This document shows, one piece after another, positions 54,560 to 64,000 of a stretch of 64,000 bases of DNA; the first letter of the stretch is position 1, and each line of letters begins with the position of its first letter. The notes under the pieces were generated by a model that was not told the origin of the DNA, did no database searches, and saw only the letters and a list, made by a program, of their open reading frames with translations. The stretch is from Haliea sp. (GTDB lineage Bacteria; Pseudomonadota; Gammaproteobacteria; Pseudomonadales; Halieaceae). A program made the position numbers and the translations under genes. The stretch is taken from NCBI GenBank assembly GCA_016704305.1, contig JADJAL010000002.1:266465-330464 (forward strand), in the 5' to 3' direction.

Positions 54560-56206
54560 TCAGAGACGAACTGCATCCGTCGCGATTACCGGTACAACAT
54601 CTGGGGAGACCGTACGCTTCGGAGGCTCAGGACGTGGCATACGTTTAATGACGCGACGCTGCCAGAAATCGATAAGCCCAATACGATAGGCGTAATAGCT
54701 TATCCAGCCAGGCATTAGCGAGAAGTCCATAAATTTCAAATGATTGATCACCTTTTTCCCAAAGAAGAGAAAGCGGAACAGGAGGCCGATACGCGGATAG
54801 AGTGGCTGGGGTGTCGTGCTGGCTTCCACGCGTTTCAGTAGTTGATCGAATAGCCAGCGAGGCGGGCACCACGTGCCGAGTAGGTAGAGCAGAATGTTTG
54901 CCATTCGCGGTGGAATCTGCAAATAACTGGCGTCGATCTGTTCCAGGTCTATCCCGCGCTTGAGCATCTCTTTGGCGAGCCCGGTATTCGGAATTACCTT
55001 TAGGGAGAAGATTATGAGCGTGTATGGGCGTGGCATGGCGTAGACGAGTTCAAGGGTGTCGATGACATCCTGTCGCGTCTCTACGGGGTTATCCATGATG
55101 ATGTCATAGGAGGGCGCCACATGATACTTCGGCGTGAATTCTGCAATTATCTCAGTGGCTTCCCTGATCTTTTCGGGCGGAGTCGGGCGTTGGTAGAATT
55201 CCAATATCGCCTCGCTTCCGCTCTGCACTCCCATCCGGATTCGATTCATACCCGCCCAGGTAAGGATCTCAATTTTATCTCTTCTAACGTAGTTCGGTAT
55301 GACGCCGTATACGGTAAACGGAACTCTGACTTCCTCGTGCCAGAGCTCAGCGAACTCCTCAAGCTGTTTATACGGAATCGCCATGAAGCTATCATCGTGG
55401 AAGCTGACATGACTGATGTGAGGGAAGCGCTGGCGTACACTCTTTACCTCGTCGACGATATAACGAGCACTAGGGTGTCGGATTTTTGTGTAGTTTGGGT
55501 CGTTTTCGATGAATTTGGTGTTTCCACAATACGAGCAGCGGAAGGGACATCCGATCGACCATAACGTGGAATAATCCTGCCCGCCATGGACGACATAATC
55601 GGCAAAGGCCATTGGCTCAAATCCCTTTCCCTCTCGATAGATTTTCTCCTTTTCACCATACTGGGGAAACGGGAGTGATTCCATTTGTGCTGTGGTCATC
55701 AATGGCAGAAAACCATTGCGTATGACGTCTTCGCCACGTTTGAACCAGAAGTTTTCTACTTTGGTGTAGTCGCGCCCCTCCTTCGCGAGCGAAAGAAACT
55801 GCTCGAATGCAAACTCGCCTTCGCCAGTGCAAATTGCATCGACATCTGCGGTGATCGCGTTCTCAGGTTCAATGATCGGATGGATTCCGCCCCAAACCAT
55901 TAGCACGTCCGGACGAAGCTCGCGCACGCGGTGGATTACGCGACGAGTAATGTCCGCGTAACCGGTCATCGAAGAAAAACCAATCAGGTCTGCATCCTTC
56001 AGGCCCTGAGCGATCTCATCGATTGCGTCGGCATCCACTACGCCGATGCCGTGGCTGCCAAAAAGAACATTACGCAGGCTGGCGTAACGCTTCGTTGTTA
56101 TGTAGTAGGATTCCGTATCAGGATTGATACGAGCTGTAAAAGCCGCGATTTTCCGAAAGCCGCAGGAGATTGTGCCATCCTCAAGCGATACCATTTTGAT
56201 CCGCAT
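54560..56206 (-). CDS. B12-binding domain radical SAM protein
   Basis: 548 residues. An N-terminal cobalamin-binding-like Rossmann domain (DLIGFSSMTGYADITRRVIHRVRE, MVWGGIHPIIEPENAI, ICTGEGEFAFEQFL) is followed by the radical SAM core: cluster motif CPFRCSYCG (CxxxCxxC, near residue 225), GMNRIRMGVQSGSEAIL and PSYDIIMDNPVETRQDVIDTLEL. Members do methylations or rearrangements in lipid, hopanoid and antibiotic paths. The C-terminal 120 residues are hydrophobic/basic and may attach to the membrane. It is convergent with the glycosyltransferase gene. The reaction is unknown. Confidence 0.9.
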   Translation of the reverse strand: MRIKMVSLEDGTISCGFRKIAAFTARINPDTESYYITTKRYASLRNVLFGSHGIGVVDADAIDEIAQGLKDADLIGFSSMTGYADITRRVIHRVRELRPDVLMVWGGIHPIIEPENAITADVDAICTGEGEFAFEQFLSLAKEGRDYTKVENFWFKRGEDVIRNGFLPLMTTAQMESLPFPQYGEKEKIYREGKGFEPMAFADYVVHGGQDYSTLWSIGCPFRCSYCGNTKFIENDPNYTKIRHPSARYIVDEVKSVRQRFPHISHVSFHDDSFMAIPYKQLEEFAELWHEEVRVPFTVYGVIPNYVRRDKIEILTWAGMNRIRMGVQSGSEAILEFYQRPTPPEKIREATEIIAEFTPKYHVAPSYDIIMDNPVETRQDVIDTLELVYAMPRPYTLIIFSLKVIPNTGLAKEMLKRGIDLEQIDASYLQIPPRMANILLYLLGTWCPPRWLFDQLLKRVEASTTPQPLYPRIGLLFRFLFFGKKVINHLKFMDFSLMPGWISYYAYRIGLIDFWQRRVIKRMPRPEPPKRTVSPDVVPVIATDAVRL

Positions 56207-56513
56207 TATTCATGCCTCCTGCACTGCTGACACCCAAAATCAACCGCGACACCGCTCAGTATGGGCGGAATTCATAGCTTTGCAATATACGTAAATTTAT
56301 ATGTAGAGTCTCCTGGGGAAGTGGAACCTAGGTCCATTTTGAGGTGATAAGAGTCGAAATCAAAATTCCCGAATGGGCTACTGCAACGCCCGCTTTTGGA
56401 AAAAGCGGTCAATAGCGCCACACCTTTTCTTACAGTATGAAAGGTCGAGCGTGACCGGTTAAAACTGACGCTCGCCTCTGGTTTCCGATCGTGCTTGCCT
56501 GAGATGCGATGCT
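56207..56513. other. Intergenic region of about 310 bases
   Basis: No supported gene. A CCGCTTTT-GG-AAAAAGCGG hairpin lies near 56391-56410 and may be a bidirectional stop. The right half carries no recognisable coding signal; the left part is the promoter side of the radical SAM gene. Confidence 0.4.
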
Positions 56514-56915
56514 CTACGGCGAGCCAAATCCCGCACCCAACCGCCGCGTATCGGCGTCGAGAATTTCCCAATCGGCCTTGGAATCGACATGGATATGATG
56601 CTTCAGGCGAATGCCGGGCTCTGAGTCCAGCAACCCCACCGGAATCCAGTACACCTGATGCCCGGCGAGGAACTGCGGCACGATGGCGCCGCAATCGGGA
56701 CAGAAGCGCCGCAGGAATCCACTCTCATACTGAAACTCGCGCACCCCCTCCGAGCCCCGCAGCCAGCGAAAATCGTCCTTGCCCACCAGCGCGGCGGCAC
56801 TGGATGCACCGCCGAACGCCTTGCGGCATTTGGAACAATGGCATTTGAAGATCGCCGAACTGAATGCGGTCACGCCAAATTGCACGCCGCCGCACAGGCA
56901 AGTCCCGGTGATCAT
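56514..56915 (-). CDS. GFA family (glutathione-dependent formaldehyde-activating-like) zinc protein
   Basis: 133 residues. Cysteines typical of PF04828: CLCGGVQFGV near the start, CHCSKCRKAFGG (30-45) and FCPDCGAIVPQ (72-82), which bind two zinc ions. The end GIRLKHHIHVDSKADWEI is also family-typical. Members bind glutathione or S-hydroxymethyl-glutathione; most have no proven reaction. It stands alone, followed by the M6 protease gene in the same direction 35 bases beyond. Confidence 0.92.
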   Translation of the reverse strand: MITGTCLCGGVQFGVTAFSSAIFKCHCSKCRKAFGGASSAAALVGKDDFRWLRGSEGVREFQYESGFLRRFCPDCGAIVPQFLAGHQVYWIPVGLLDSEPGIRLKHHIHVDSKADWEILDADTRRLGAGFGSP

Positions 56916-56949
56916 GGCAACACCTGCGCACAGCGGTTGGCGGACGGAG

Positions 56950-59600
56950 TCATGGTGGGGAACCCTGCATGAGCGTGTGTTGCAACACTATGAGGTCGCC
57001 GATATCGAGATCGCCGTCACCGTCGACATCGCCCAGCACCGCTTCCACGACGCTGGGCTCGCTCAGGCCATTCACGAAGCGTGTCAGCACCAGCAGGTCA
57101 CCTGCGTTGATGGCGTTATCCGGATTACCACGAGGTGCGAGGTCGCCAATATTTGAGGTATTGGGATCAGTGCCATAATCGGCCTCGCCATCCGCATAGC
57201 CATCGCCGTCGCCGTCGATACCGGCGGGATAGGCTGACAACAGGATACGCCCACCTGCCCCATCCACCAGTCTGTCATCGTCGCTATCGACACTGTCGGG
57301 ATTGGTGCCGAGCACGCTCTCCTCGTCATCCGTGAGCCCATCGCCGTCAGAATCCAGCGGGCCAGGAGTGAATACGACCTGATCGAGCCAGGCGGCATCC
57401 TCGCCCATCGCGACTGACGCATTTTTGGCGTAGGTCCAGCGCACGGTATGGCTCCCCGCCGGGATGGGAATCGTGATTTGCTGCCAACCCGTGTCACCCG
57501 AGATGGGTGCTGCGGCAAGCAGTTCAAGGTCGTCGCGATAGAAACGCAGGAAATCGCGGTACTGTTCCGAGGAGACTTTCCACCAGAACGTGAGACTGCC
57601 CGGCCCCACGAGCGCCGTGGCAACAGAGGCTTCCTGCAAGTCCGCGATGGGATAATGCGTGGCCGCATCGATACCGTCATGGGCACCGGCAGACAGCTGG
57701 CCGAACCAACTGCCGGGTGTGAACGTAAGCCCCTCACTGCCCCACGCGATATCTGCGGTATCGAGCGCTGTCGCAATGGGTACTTGTACGACATTGCTGA
57801 AGAACTGCAGATGCATCACCGGCGTCCCGGGCGTATTGAGCACCTGCAAGCTCATTTGCGAAGCCGTTCCATCCCACCAGCGGGCGTTGGGCGTGGTACT
57901 GGCGTCGAACCGCTTGAGCGAATCGTAGAGGTCCTTGTTATCGCCCCGGTTGCGATTTGCCTCCATGTCGTAAAGGCCATCAGCCTGTTCCAGCGACAAT
58001 TCGTAGTGTTGGGATGTCGTCATCTGCTGGCGCTTATTGGCCGTGGTGACGGCTTCATCGACGTGCCAGATCGCTATGCCCTTGTCCGGGGAATGGGTGG
58101 CCCACTTGTCTGCGTTGCTGCGGTTCTCGATCAGGAAATATTCGGTGCCACTGCCCGCTTTGCGGATGCGGTAGCCGTAATTGCCCGCGGTCAAGGTGCG
58201 CTGCGAGGGCGCGCCGGGGACCAGTTCGGTAATCGTTGTCCAGCCCGAGTAATCCTTCAGGTACAGATCGATCGGTGCCGGCGTCCTGCCACCGTTCAGG
58301 TAGTTCCCCGAGCCCATCAGGCTGTGCTCACCCACGCCTTCGGACGCGCCGTCGGCCGCGTCCGTGTCGTAGAAATCGGGATAATCGAGGATCATATGAC
58401 CCAGTTCATGGCACAGGGTGCCGATCACCGGCGCCGCGCTGGGCACCGGGGTGATCTGGTAAAAATAGATATAGCGGGGATTGGACAGGGTTCCGACATT
58501 GATCTGCGGCGCCAGCACCCAGGAATGCGGCCATAATCCTTGCGCCCATACGCCGGACAGATCACCGGCAAACATCAAACTGGTGGCCAATAGTCGATTA
58601 TTGGCGTTAATTGTCAGCGCGGAAAAGTCAAAACCATTTGCCGTGAGGACTGCAACGGCGTCACTGACCAATCGCCTGCCGGCACTGCCGGCATCGCGGT
58701 AGACAGTGTTAGTGGGGTAGTTGGAAAAGTTGTAGTAGTTTCGCGGCTGCGGCAGCGTGATGATCGCGGACACCTCCTGCGTGAAGTCGAGGCTGCCTAG
58801 TGATTGATCCGCGAAATAGTCGCGAATGGAACCTGTATTGCCATCATTCGCATACCCGATCTGGTTGCTGTAACGCGCCATTTTCGCCTGCGTGGCAGGG
58901 AAATTGACCGGGTCATTCGCGGCGGTGGCAGGATCATCGGGAAACTGCACCAGAATCATCAGGCCAAGTTTGCCGCCGCTGACCGCCAGTGCGCTGGCCT
59001 GGCCCTGTGCATCGCCTGCGAAGTCCGGTGCGTCTGTATCGGCATTGGCAGTGCCGCTTTCATTGCTGGCGGCGTCGGCGCGCGACTGCGTCCTGGCTAG
59101 CGCGCGTTGGCGCTTCACAGCATCCTGCGCCGCTCCCATCTCGCTGCGCGATCCGGTGCAAATTTGTCAATCCTGGCAGCGCGAATTACCGCGACGATAC
59201 TGTCTGCTTCCTGCAGATGTTTCACCAAACCCGCCGGAGGTGGTTTGTGCGCTTTTACCCCGGAGGAGACCAGTGCTCCCGCTTGTGTTCCTGCCTCAGC
59301 GAAGTAGTAGGTTTTATCCGCCTCGTTGAACAAGACGGTGTAACCGTCAGCCGTTGTCGTCCTGGCGTAAAATTCATCCCCGAACACCCGCAGCGACAGG
59401 ACGGTTCCATCAGGCTGCACCCATTGCGTGGACAAACCCTCGCGTGGATACGGCGCGGCATTCGCGCTACCCGCAAAACAAAAACTTATCAGCAACGAAG
59501 CAAGGAATAGCACTACGGGAGCGAGCGTTGCGAGGACCAGGTCCGACAGACCGGCCACGCCGACCGGCCCTCGAATTGCTCGAATTGTGAGTGCACGCAT
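56950..59600 (-). CDS. Secreted M6-family metalloprotease with calcium-binding C-terminus (one frameshift)
   Basis: The ATG at 59600 starts a signal peptide (VVLFLASLLISFCFAGSANA) and an N-terminal propeptide (GLSTQWVQPDGTVLSLRVFG). The frame changes near 59153-59154 (one extra G on the minus strand gives APGSRSEMGAAQDAV) and continues to 56950. The catalytic zinc motif is HELGHMILDYPDFYD, as in immune-inhibitor-A-like M6 proteases, with a later HSLMGSG loop. Downstream are a jelly-roll-like domain, DSDGDGLTDDEESVLGTNP thrombospondin-3-like repeats and a dockerin-like end (NAINAGDLLVLTRFVNG, DVDGDGDLDIGDLIVLQ). About 880 residues. A secreted endopeptidase. Confidence 0.88.
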
Positions 59601-59707
59601 GTGGAACTACCCCTGGGGCAACCGTGGGCTTATTGTTGGAATAACGCTGCTCCGGTAATACTCAGCGTGATAGACCGCCCATTGGAAGTCAAGCTCACCA
59701 GGTCAGC

Positions 59708-60376
59708 TCACCAGGTCAAATCAGGCGTCGGCGCCTGTGACAGCCCCCACCACAGCGCGAGCGCGGCCAGCGTCGCGATCAGCGCGGCCCACCACCAGGC
59801 CACGGGACGCACCCTGCCCTCGCGCCCTTCAGCGGCACCCTTGACCATCGCCTGCAGGAGATTTTCCCTGCGGCGCAACTGGTGATACAGCACGGCGAGG
59901 ATATGCACGCAGACCAACGCCAACAGCGCATTGAACGCGACATCGTGCACCACGCCCATCGCGTCGCGAAATTCGCTGTTGGCCCAGTAGTACAGAGGAC
60001 CAGAGAACAAGACATCATCCGAGTTAAACAGGCCGCTGACCGCCTGCAACAGCAGCAGCGACAACAGTAGCATGACGGACCAGCCGCCCAGCGGATTGTG
60101 TCCGGCGCCATGCGCCTGCGCGCCTCGCAGATAAGCCAATACAGCGCCCGGTCCAACCAGGAAATCAGCAAAGCGCGAATGGCGACTGCCAACAAAACCC
60201 CAGACCACGCGCGTGGCCACCAGCACCAGCACGCTGTAGCCAGTCCACTCGTGCAGGTCGTAGCGCTCGGTCTCGGCGCTCCACCAGGCCAGGGGCAGGC
60301 AACACACGATCGCCCAGTGGAAGATGCGCGTTGGAATATCCCACAGCGGCAGGCGCACCGGCGGTTGTGACATCAT
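59708..60376 (-). CDS. Cytochrome b561 (di-heme membrane cytochrome b)
   Basis: About 222 residues from the ATG at 60376 (or 60373); the open frame to 60466 overlaps the next gene. MSQPPVRLPLWDIPTRIFHWAIVCCLPLAWW holds the first heme-ligand His (FHW), DLHEWTGYSVLVLVATRVVWGFVG the second, and VVHDVAFNALLALVCVHILAVLYHQ further His ligands; four to five helices in all. PF01292. It shuttles electrons between quinol and a periplasmic c-type cytochrome. A duplicate AGCTCACCAGGTC (59692-59704 and 59705-59717) covers its end. Confidence 0.92.
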   Translation of the reverse strand: MMSQPPVRLPLWDIPTRIFHWAIVCCLPLAWWSAETERYDLHEWTGYSVLVLVATRVVWGFVGSRHSRFADFLVGPGAVLAYLRGAQAHGAGHNPLGGWSVMLLLSLLLLQAVSGLFNSDDVLFSGPLYYWANSEFRDAMGVVHDVAFNALLALVCVHILAVLYHQLRRRENLLQAMVKGAAEGREGRVRPVAWWWAALIATLAALALWWGLSQAPTPDLTW

Positions 60377-60428
60377 CAGGAACGCTGTCCCATCGTGCGC
60401 ACGGTGCGGCACTCTGGCTGCAGGGCGC

Positions 60429-60839
60429 TCACTGGCTGAGGAATTTCGCGGCCATGCCGAGATCAAAACCGCGCTGCCCCGCCACCGCTATCGCGTGATC
60501 GCGCTGTGACTCGTCGCAGCCCGCCACCCACAAATTGGCGCAGCGAGTGCCGGTACGACAGAACGCCAGCGCCGGGCGCGCGGGATCATCCAGCAGGTCG
60601 CTCATCGCCTGCAAGTCCGGGCCGGGAAAACTCGTGGCGGTGACAGGCATGTGGTGATACTCCATACCCACTGCCTGCGCTGCCGCTGCGATGGCCGCAC
60701 TTGAGGGCTGGTCGGGCACCTCGCCATCGGGGCGATTGTTGATCAACACGCAGAAACCCGCTGCGGCAATCTCGGCCACATCCTCTGGCGTGATCTGTCC
60801 GGAGACGGCGATGCTGTCCGTCAGTGTGACAATATTCAT
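60429..60839 (-). CDS. DUF442/TIGR01244 phosphatase-like protein (sulfur transferase family)
   Basis: 136 residues. SGQITPEDVAEIAAAGFCVLINNRPDGEVPDQP begins the beta-lactamase-hydrolase-like domain; the Cys-phosphatase loop is FCRTGTRCANLW (C-x5-R near 95). Known members detoxify sulfide or act as dual-specificity-like phosphatases. The gene overlaps the open frame of cytochrome b561 upstream and lies 10 bases beyond purC. Confidence 0.92.
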   Translation of the reverse strand: MNIVTLTDSIAVSGQITPEDVAEIAAAGFCVLINNRPDGEVPDQPSSAAIAAAAQAVGMEYHHMPVTATSFPGPDLQAMSDLLDDPARPALAFCRTGTRCANLWVAGCDESQRDHAIAVAGQRGFDLGMAAKFLSQ

Positions 60840-60849
60840 ACCGGTCTCC

Positions 60850-61953
60850 TCAATCTACCAGGGCGAACTCGCTGCGCAGCACGTCGATGATCTCCGCCCT
60901 GGGATTATCGGCGAGTTGCAGCGGACCACCGATGATTTTTTCGGCAATCCCGGAAGGGGTTCGATACCGCCATCAATACCTCGGTCGGCAGTGCGTTATC
61001 ACGGGCCAGCGCCTGGCGCTCAGGCATGCGGCCCTTGTTGAGCAGGATGTCCGGGTCCGGGAAGTGCTGCAGCAGCAACTGGCGGAAGTCCTCCTTGGAA
61101 TTCTCCACCACCTTGCCCTGGCGCAGCGCAGCGCCGTCCCAGATGCGCGAGGAATCCGGCGTGCCCACTTCGTCCATGTAGATCAGCTTGTCATTGCCCG
61201 CTGTGTCGGTGACGTAACCGAATTCGAACTTGGTATCGACAAACACCTGGTCCAGCTTTTCCAGTTCGCCGCTGATCACCTCGAACCCCTCGCGCAGCAG
61301 CGTCTCGTAGCAGTCCCGATATCCTGCACGCTGCGGAAGTTGAAGGCGGCGTAGTTCTTCTCGATGTCGCTGCGGGTGATATTCACATCGTCCACCGCAG
61401 GCACGCCGGGGATACCCTGCAGGATGCCCTTGCTCGACGGCGTGATCAGCAACTCGGGTAGCTTCTGGTCGCGCGCGAGGCCGTCGGGAATGGTGATGCC
61501 GCAAAACTCGCGTTCGCCTTTCTCGTACGCGCGCCACATGGAGCCGGTGATGTACTGGCGCGCAATCGCCTCGATCATGACCGGCCGCGCCTTCTGTACG
61601 ATCCACACCAGCGGATGCGGGATTTCCAGTATGTGGCTATCCGCCAGGCCGCGCTCGCGGAACAGGCGAAACCAGTGGTTGGAAATTGCGTTCAGCGCCG
61701 CGCCCTTGCCGGGCACGCCGCGCATGCCGCCCTCGGCATGCCAGATGCAATCGAAGGCGGAAATGCGATCCGAGATCACCATAATCGCCAGGGGCGCATC
61801 AGGCGCGACTGCGTAACCACGTTCCGCAACCAGGCGCGCGCTGTCGGCAGCGGTCAGCCAATAGACCGAGCGCACCTTGCCACTGTGCACGGGCGCATCC
61901 GTGCGAATCGGCAAATCATCGTTTACAGCCAATACCTTGTGGGCAAGACCCAT
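60850..61953 (-). CDS. purC: SAICAR synthetase (two compensating frameshifts)
   Basis: The span is 1104 bases, exactly 368 codons, yet two frames are used. The first piece (61953 to about 61316) has GKVRSVYWL, MVISDRISAFDCIW, GMRGVPGKGAALN and the PurC signature LPELLITPSSKG; the second starts DCYETLLREGFEVIS. One G is missing at CCC 61314-61316 and one base is extra at 60960-60961, where the frame reads on TPSGIAEKIIGGPLQLA to a TGA at 60850-60852. Both are homopolymer changes. The protein joins CAIR and aspartate in purine synthesis. Because purC is normally essential, the breaks are almost surely sequence errors. Confidence 0.93.
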
Positions 61954-62113
61954 AGTGTTCGTCCTGTGTTCCTTCGTAGGCCCGTATCAAAGCGGCCCGA
62001 GGGAGTGACGATGGCGTTGCGCGTTAATCCCGAAAGACGAAGAATTCTAGCAGAGGGAAATGTCGCCGAGCGCCCTGCAAAAACCACCTGCCGAAGTCGC
62101 TGGCAGGTTCGGT

Positions 62114-62899
62114 TTACATCGCCCGCGCACCCGCTCGTGGCGCTACTACTGCGTGGGACTGCATCGACACGGGTGCACCTGCGGCAATCAGCGCGTCGCG
62201 TTGTGCCAACAGTGGCGTGTGCAGGGCAAGCTCCTCAAATTTTTGCAGCGCAATAAAGGCCGGGTGCTGCAGGGCGCGACTGGCGAGGGCGTGCATCGCT
62301 GGCCAGCGCGCCGGGTCTATCGCAAAGCCAGCAACGCTGGCGTTGCGCAGAAACGACACCACCGCGATATCCGCGATGCCCAGTTCACCGTATAGAAATG
62401 TCGACACTCCGGTGTATTCATGCTCCAGATAATCCAGGATTTGCGGCGCCTCGATCTCCAGCGCCCTGCTCACCACGGCCTGGTTTGCCTCCTCGCCCCA
62501 CACCCAGCGCTTGATGACCCGCTCACTGCCGACAAGCGGAAAGCGAACACCTCCCCATGCGCGTATCGGCATCTTCTTCCAGCCAGCGCGCGCACGTGCT
62601 CTCGCCGGCGTGGTCGGGTACAGGATAGGCTCCGGGATAGCAACTCTACGGTATTCACATAATGACCTGGAATCGGTAATCGTCAGGGATTCATCGATAA
62701 ACACCGGCACCCTGCGCACCGGGCTGATCCTGCTGGACTCGTCATCGCCGTACAGTGGCACGATGGGATCGATGACGTAGTCGATGCGCTTCAGCGCAAG
62801 GCAAACGAGCACCTTCCTGACATAGGGAGAGATAACTACCGACAATCGTAACGGGTTTCTGGGACATTGAGTTGGCCGTTGTCGTTCCAGGGCTGTCAA
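62114..62899 (-). CDS. Glutathione S-transferase family protein (several compensating shifts)
   Basis: 261 residues in the open frame. The thioredoxin-like N-terminal part VISPYVRKVLVCLALKRIDYVIDPIVPLYGDDESSRISPVRRVPVFIDESLTITDS is clear. The middle is scrambled: WKKMPIRAWGG and VRFPLVGS stand where another frame gives WLEEDADTRMG and EVFAFRL, normal for GST. After about 62530 the frame is right again (ERVIKRWVWGEEANQAVVSRALEIEAPQILDYLEHE). Three small indels, one at CCCC 62553-62556, would explain it. The substrate is unknown. Confidence 0.82.
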   Translation of the reverse strand: MTALERQRPTQCPRNPLRLSVVISPYVRKVLVCLALKRIDYVIDPIVPLYGDDESSRISPVRRVPVFIDESLTITDSRSLCEYRRVAIPEPILYPTTPARARARAGWKKMPIRAWGGVRFPLVGSERVIKRWVWGEEANQAVVSRALEIEAPQILDYLEHEYTGVSTFLYGELGIADIAVVSFLRNASVAGFAIDPARWPAMHALASRALQHPAFIALQKFEELALHTPLLAQRDALIAAGAPVSMQSHAVVAPRAGARAM

Positions 62900-62971
62900 T
62901 CGGGCGCGTAGATCCTGATGCGGGTCAGCGCTGCTGTTGCGGGAGAATATTACTGAGGCAGCTGGCGCCTG

Positions 62972-63355
62972 TCACAATAAATCGAGAATGTATGGCAAAA
63001 ATATAATGGCGCCCACCACTGCGGCTCCTACCGCTCTCAGCAACACAGCGCCGGCTGCAACGTCCTTGGATTTCTTCACCAGCGGATGAAATTCCGGTGA
63101 CGCCACATCACACAGGAATTCAATAGCAGTATTGAGCGCTTCGGCCACCCATACCACCATCATCACCAGAATCAGCAGGCACCATTCCACGGCGGTGACG
63201 CCGAACAACCAACCCGCAGCCGTGACCCCAATGGTCGCCACCAGTTCCACCCACGCGTTGTGCTGGCTCCTGAGCATTTCCACGATGCCTTCGCCCGCAT
63301 GCACGCTACTGCGTAGGCGTCCGGCTAGAGAAAACGTAGTGCTTTTATTATTCAT
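62972..63355 (-). CDS. dgkA: Diacylglycerol kinase (prokaryotic DgkA type)
   Basis: 127 residues, three membrane helices. The active-site signature EALNTAIEFLCDVASPEFHPLVKKSKDVAAGAVLL is intact (E, N and E/D/K residues in the usual order). It recycles diacylglycerol made during osmoregulated glucan or LPS decoration to phosphatidic acid. It is a separate unit 17 bases beyond the next lipoprotein gene. Confidence 0.97.
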   Translation of the reverse strand: MNNKSTTFSLAGRLRSSVHAGEGIVEMLRSQHNAWVELVATIGVTAAGWLFGVTAVEWCLLILVMMVVWVAEALNTAIEFLCDVASPEFHPLVKKSKDVAAGAVLLRAVGAAVVGAIIFLPYILDLL

Positions 63356-63372
63356 AGCCTCACCTGTGGGAT

Positions 63373-64000
63373 CTACTTGTTGCGACCCTGCAGTTGCAGG
63401 ATGCCCTGGCGTATCTCGGCACCGACGCCGGCAAACACCTGGTTGAGCGCCGGATCATCGCTCGTCACCTGGTTGAACGCCCAGATGTCATCGCTCGGCC
63501 GGGTATCCACTGCGCGCACCAGCACCGCACTGCTCGCGGCGTCCACGACGGCGACACTCACCGTCAGTAAGCCACCCGTTCTGGCATCCTTGGCGTCCCT
63601 GGCAACGGATGCGCGTGTCACGTGGGGGTGGACGGCGACGACGGCGGTATTGATCACCAGCTGCGCCTGCGCCCTGTCGGTGACGATGTTGAAGTCGGAC
63701 TGGTGCGTCAGTGCGAGGGTATATTCCAGCGCTATCGCACGCTGCAGGAGGGTATCCTCCTGCTCCGTCACCCACCACTCGCTGTCGGCGGGCGCGCCCT
63801 CGGGCTGGATCACCTGCATATTGGCGAGGTTCGCCGGTGCAATATAAACTTGCGAAATCCCGCGACGTAGGCCGGTGCATTGGGATTGATAAATAGCTTG
63901 TTCACGGGTGGACGTACACCGGCGTTGGCGGCGGTATCGTCACGTTTGAAGTTCGCATCGGTCCATGCGTCGAACTGCGAGCAACCTCCGAGCACAAGCA
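63373..64000 (-). CDS. DUF3313-type outer membrane lipoprotein (frameshift, runs off window)
   Basis: Near the right edge a lipobox LVLGGCSQ gives the lipidation cysteine; the start lies beyond the window. The frame reads DAWTDANFKRDDTAANAGVRPPVNKLFINPNAPAYVAG and then breaks; adding one base to CCC 63859-63861 joins it to SQVYIAPANLANMQVIQPEGAPADSEWWV and on to QLVINTAVVAVHPHVTRAS, RPSDDIWAFNQVTSDD. This pattern fits DUF3313 lipoproteins, whose function is unknown. It ends 17 bases before dgkA begins. Confidence 0.75.

Overview
The window looks like chromosome from a GC-rich, free-living gammaproteobacterium. I infer a marine or soil relative of the Halieaceae/Spongiibacteraceae type from the mix of a TonB receptor, DUF3604, PEP-CTERM proteins, a KstD-like flavoprotein, a P450, a haloperoxidase-like enzyme and a type III glutamine synthetase. 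No rRNA or other decisive taxonomic marker is present. One tRNA gene (Thr, anticodon TGU) lies at 20585-20660.

Layout. 1-1921: a TonB receptor running off the left edge, a PF10118-type hydrolase and a palindromic operator. 1997-7090: a four-gene minus-strand envelope operon (ATP-grasp, FemAB-like, Wzx-like flippase, DegT aminotransferase). 7317-20660: an accessory zone that looks AT-richer, with DUF3604, IS256 and IS5 remnants, a MarR-controlled RND efflux operon whose pump carries a hotdog thioesterase tail, a broken luciferase-like oxidoreductase, a TetR/P450 pair, a second decayed copy of the DUF3604 3' end and a sugar-permease fragment, ending at the tRNA. 20859-35832: a complete urea nitrogen module. 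Porin-urtABCDE-glnN runs leftward and ureDABCE-(small membrane protein)-ureFG runs rightward, with a sigma-54/NtrC-type control region between them. 35874-38256: an ATP-grasp ligase, a short peptide with four lysine/glycine repeats and an HExxH protein, which I read as a possible undescribed RiPP-like peptide modification cassette. This is the best candidate here for a new system. 38314-46609: esterase, AEC transporter, two class III aminotransferases, KstD-like flavoenzyme and cytochrome c'. 46920-51951: a very large secreted FG-GAP/ASPIC/vanadium-haloperoxidase-like protein and PEP-CTERM material. 52722-64000: GT-C type membrane glycosyltransferase, B12-binding radical SAM protein, GFA protein, secreted M6 protease, cytochrome b561, DUF442 phosphatase-like protein, purC, GST, dgkA and a DUF3313-type lipoprotein running off the right edge.

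How the genes work together. Urea would cross the outer membrane porin and the Urt ABC transporter, be split by nickel urease matured by UreD/E/F/G, and the ammonia be fixed by the type III glutamine synthetase at the end of the transport operon. Control by NtrC and sigma-54 is suggested by site matches in the divergent promoter.

Caution on quality. About twenty genes, including the housekeeping genes purC and glnN, are interrupted by single-base shifts. Nearly all can be repaired by changing a short homopolymer by one base, so most of these 'pseudogenes' are probably sequencing errors. The real decay is limited to the IS, acyl-CoA dehydrogenase, luciferase-like, DUF3604-copy and permease fragments in 9.4-20.5 kb. 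For broken genes I give the full span and say where the frame changes.
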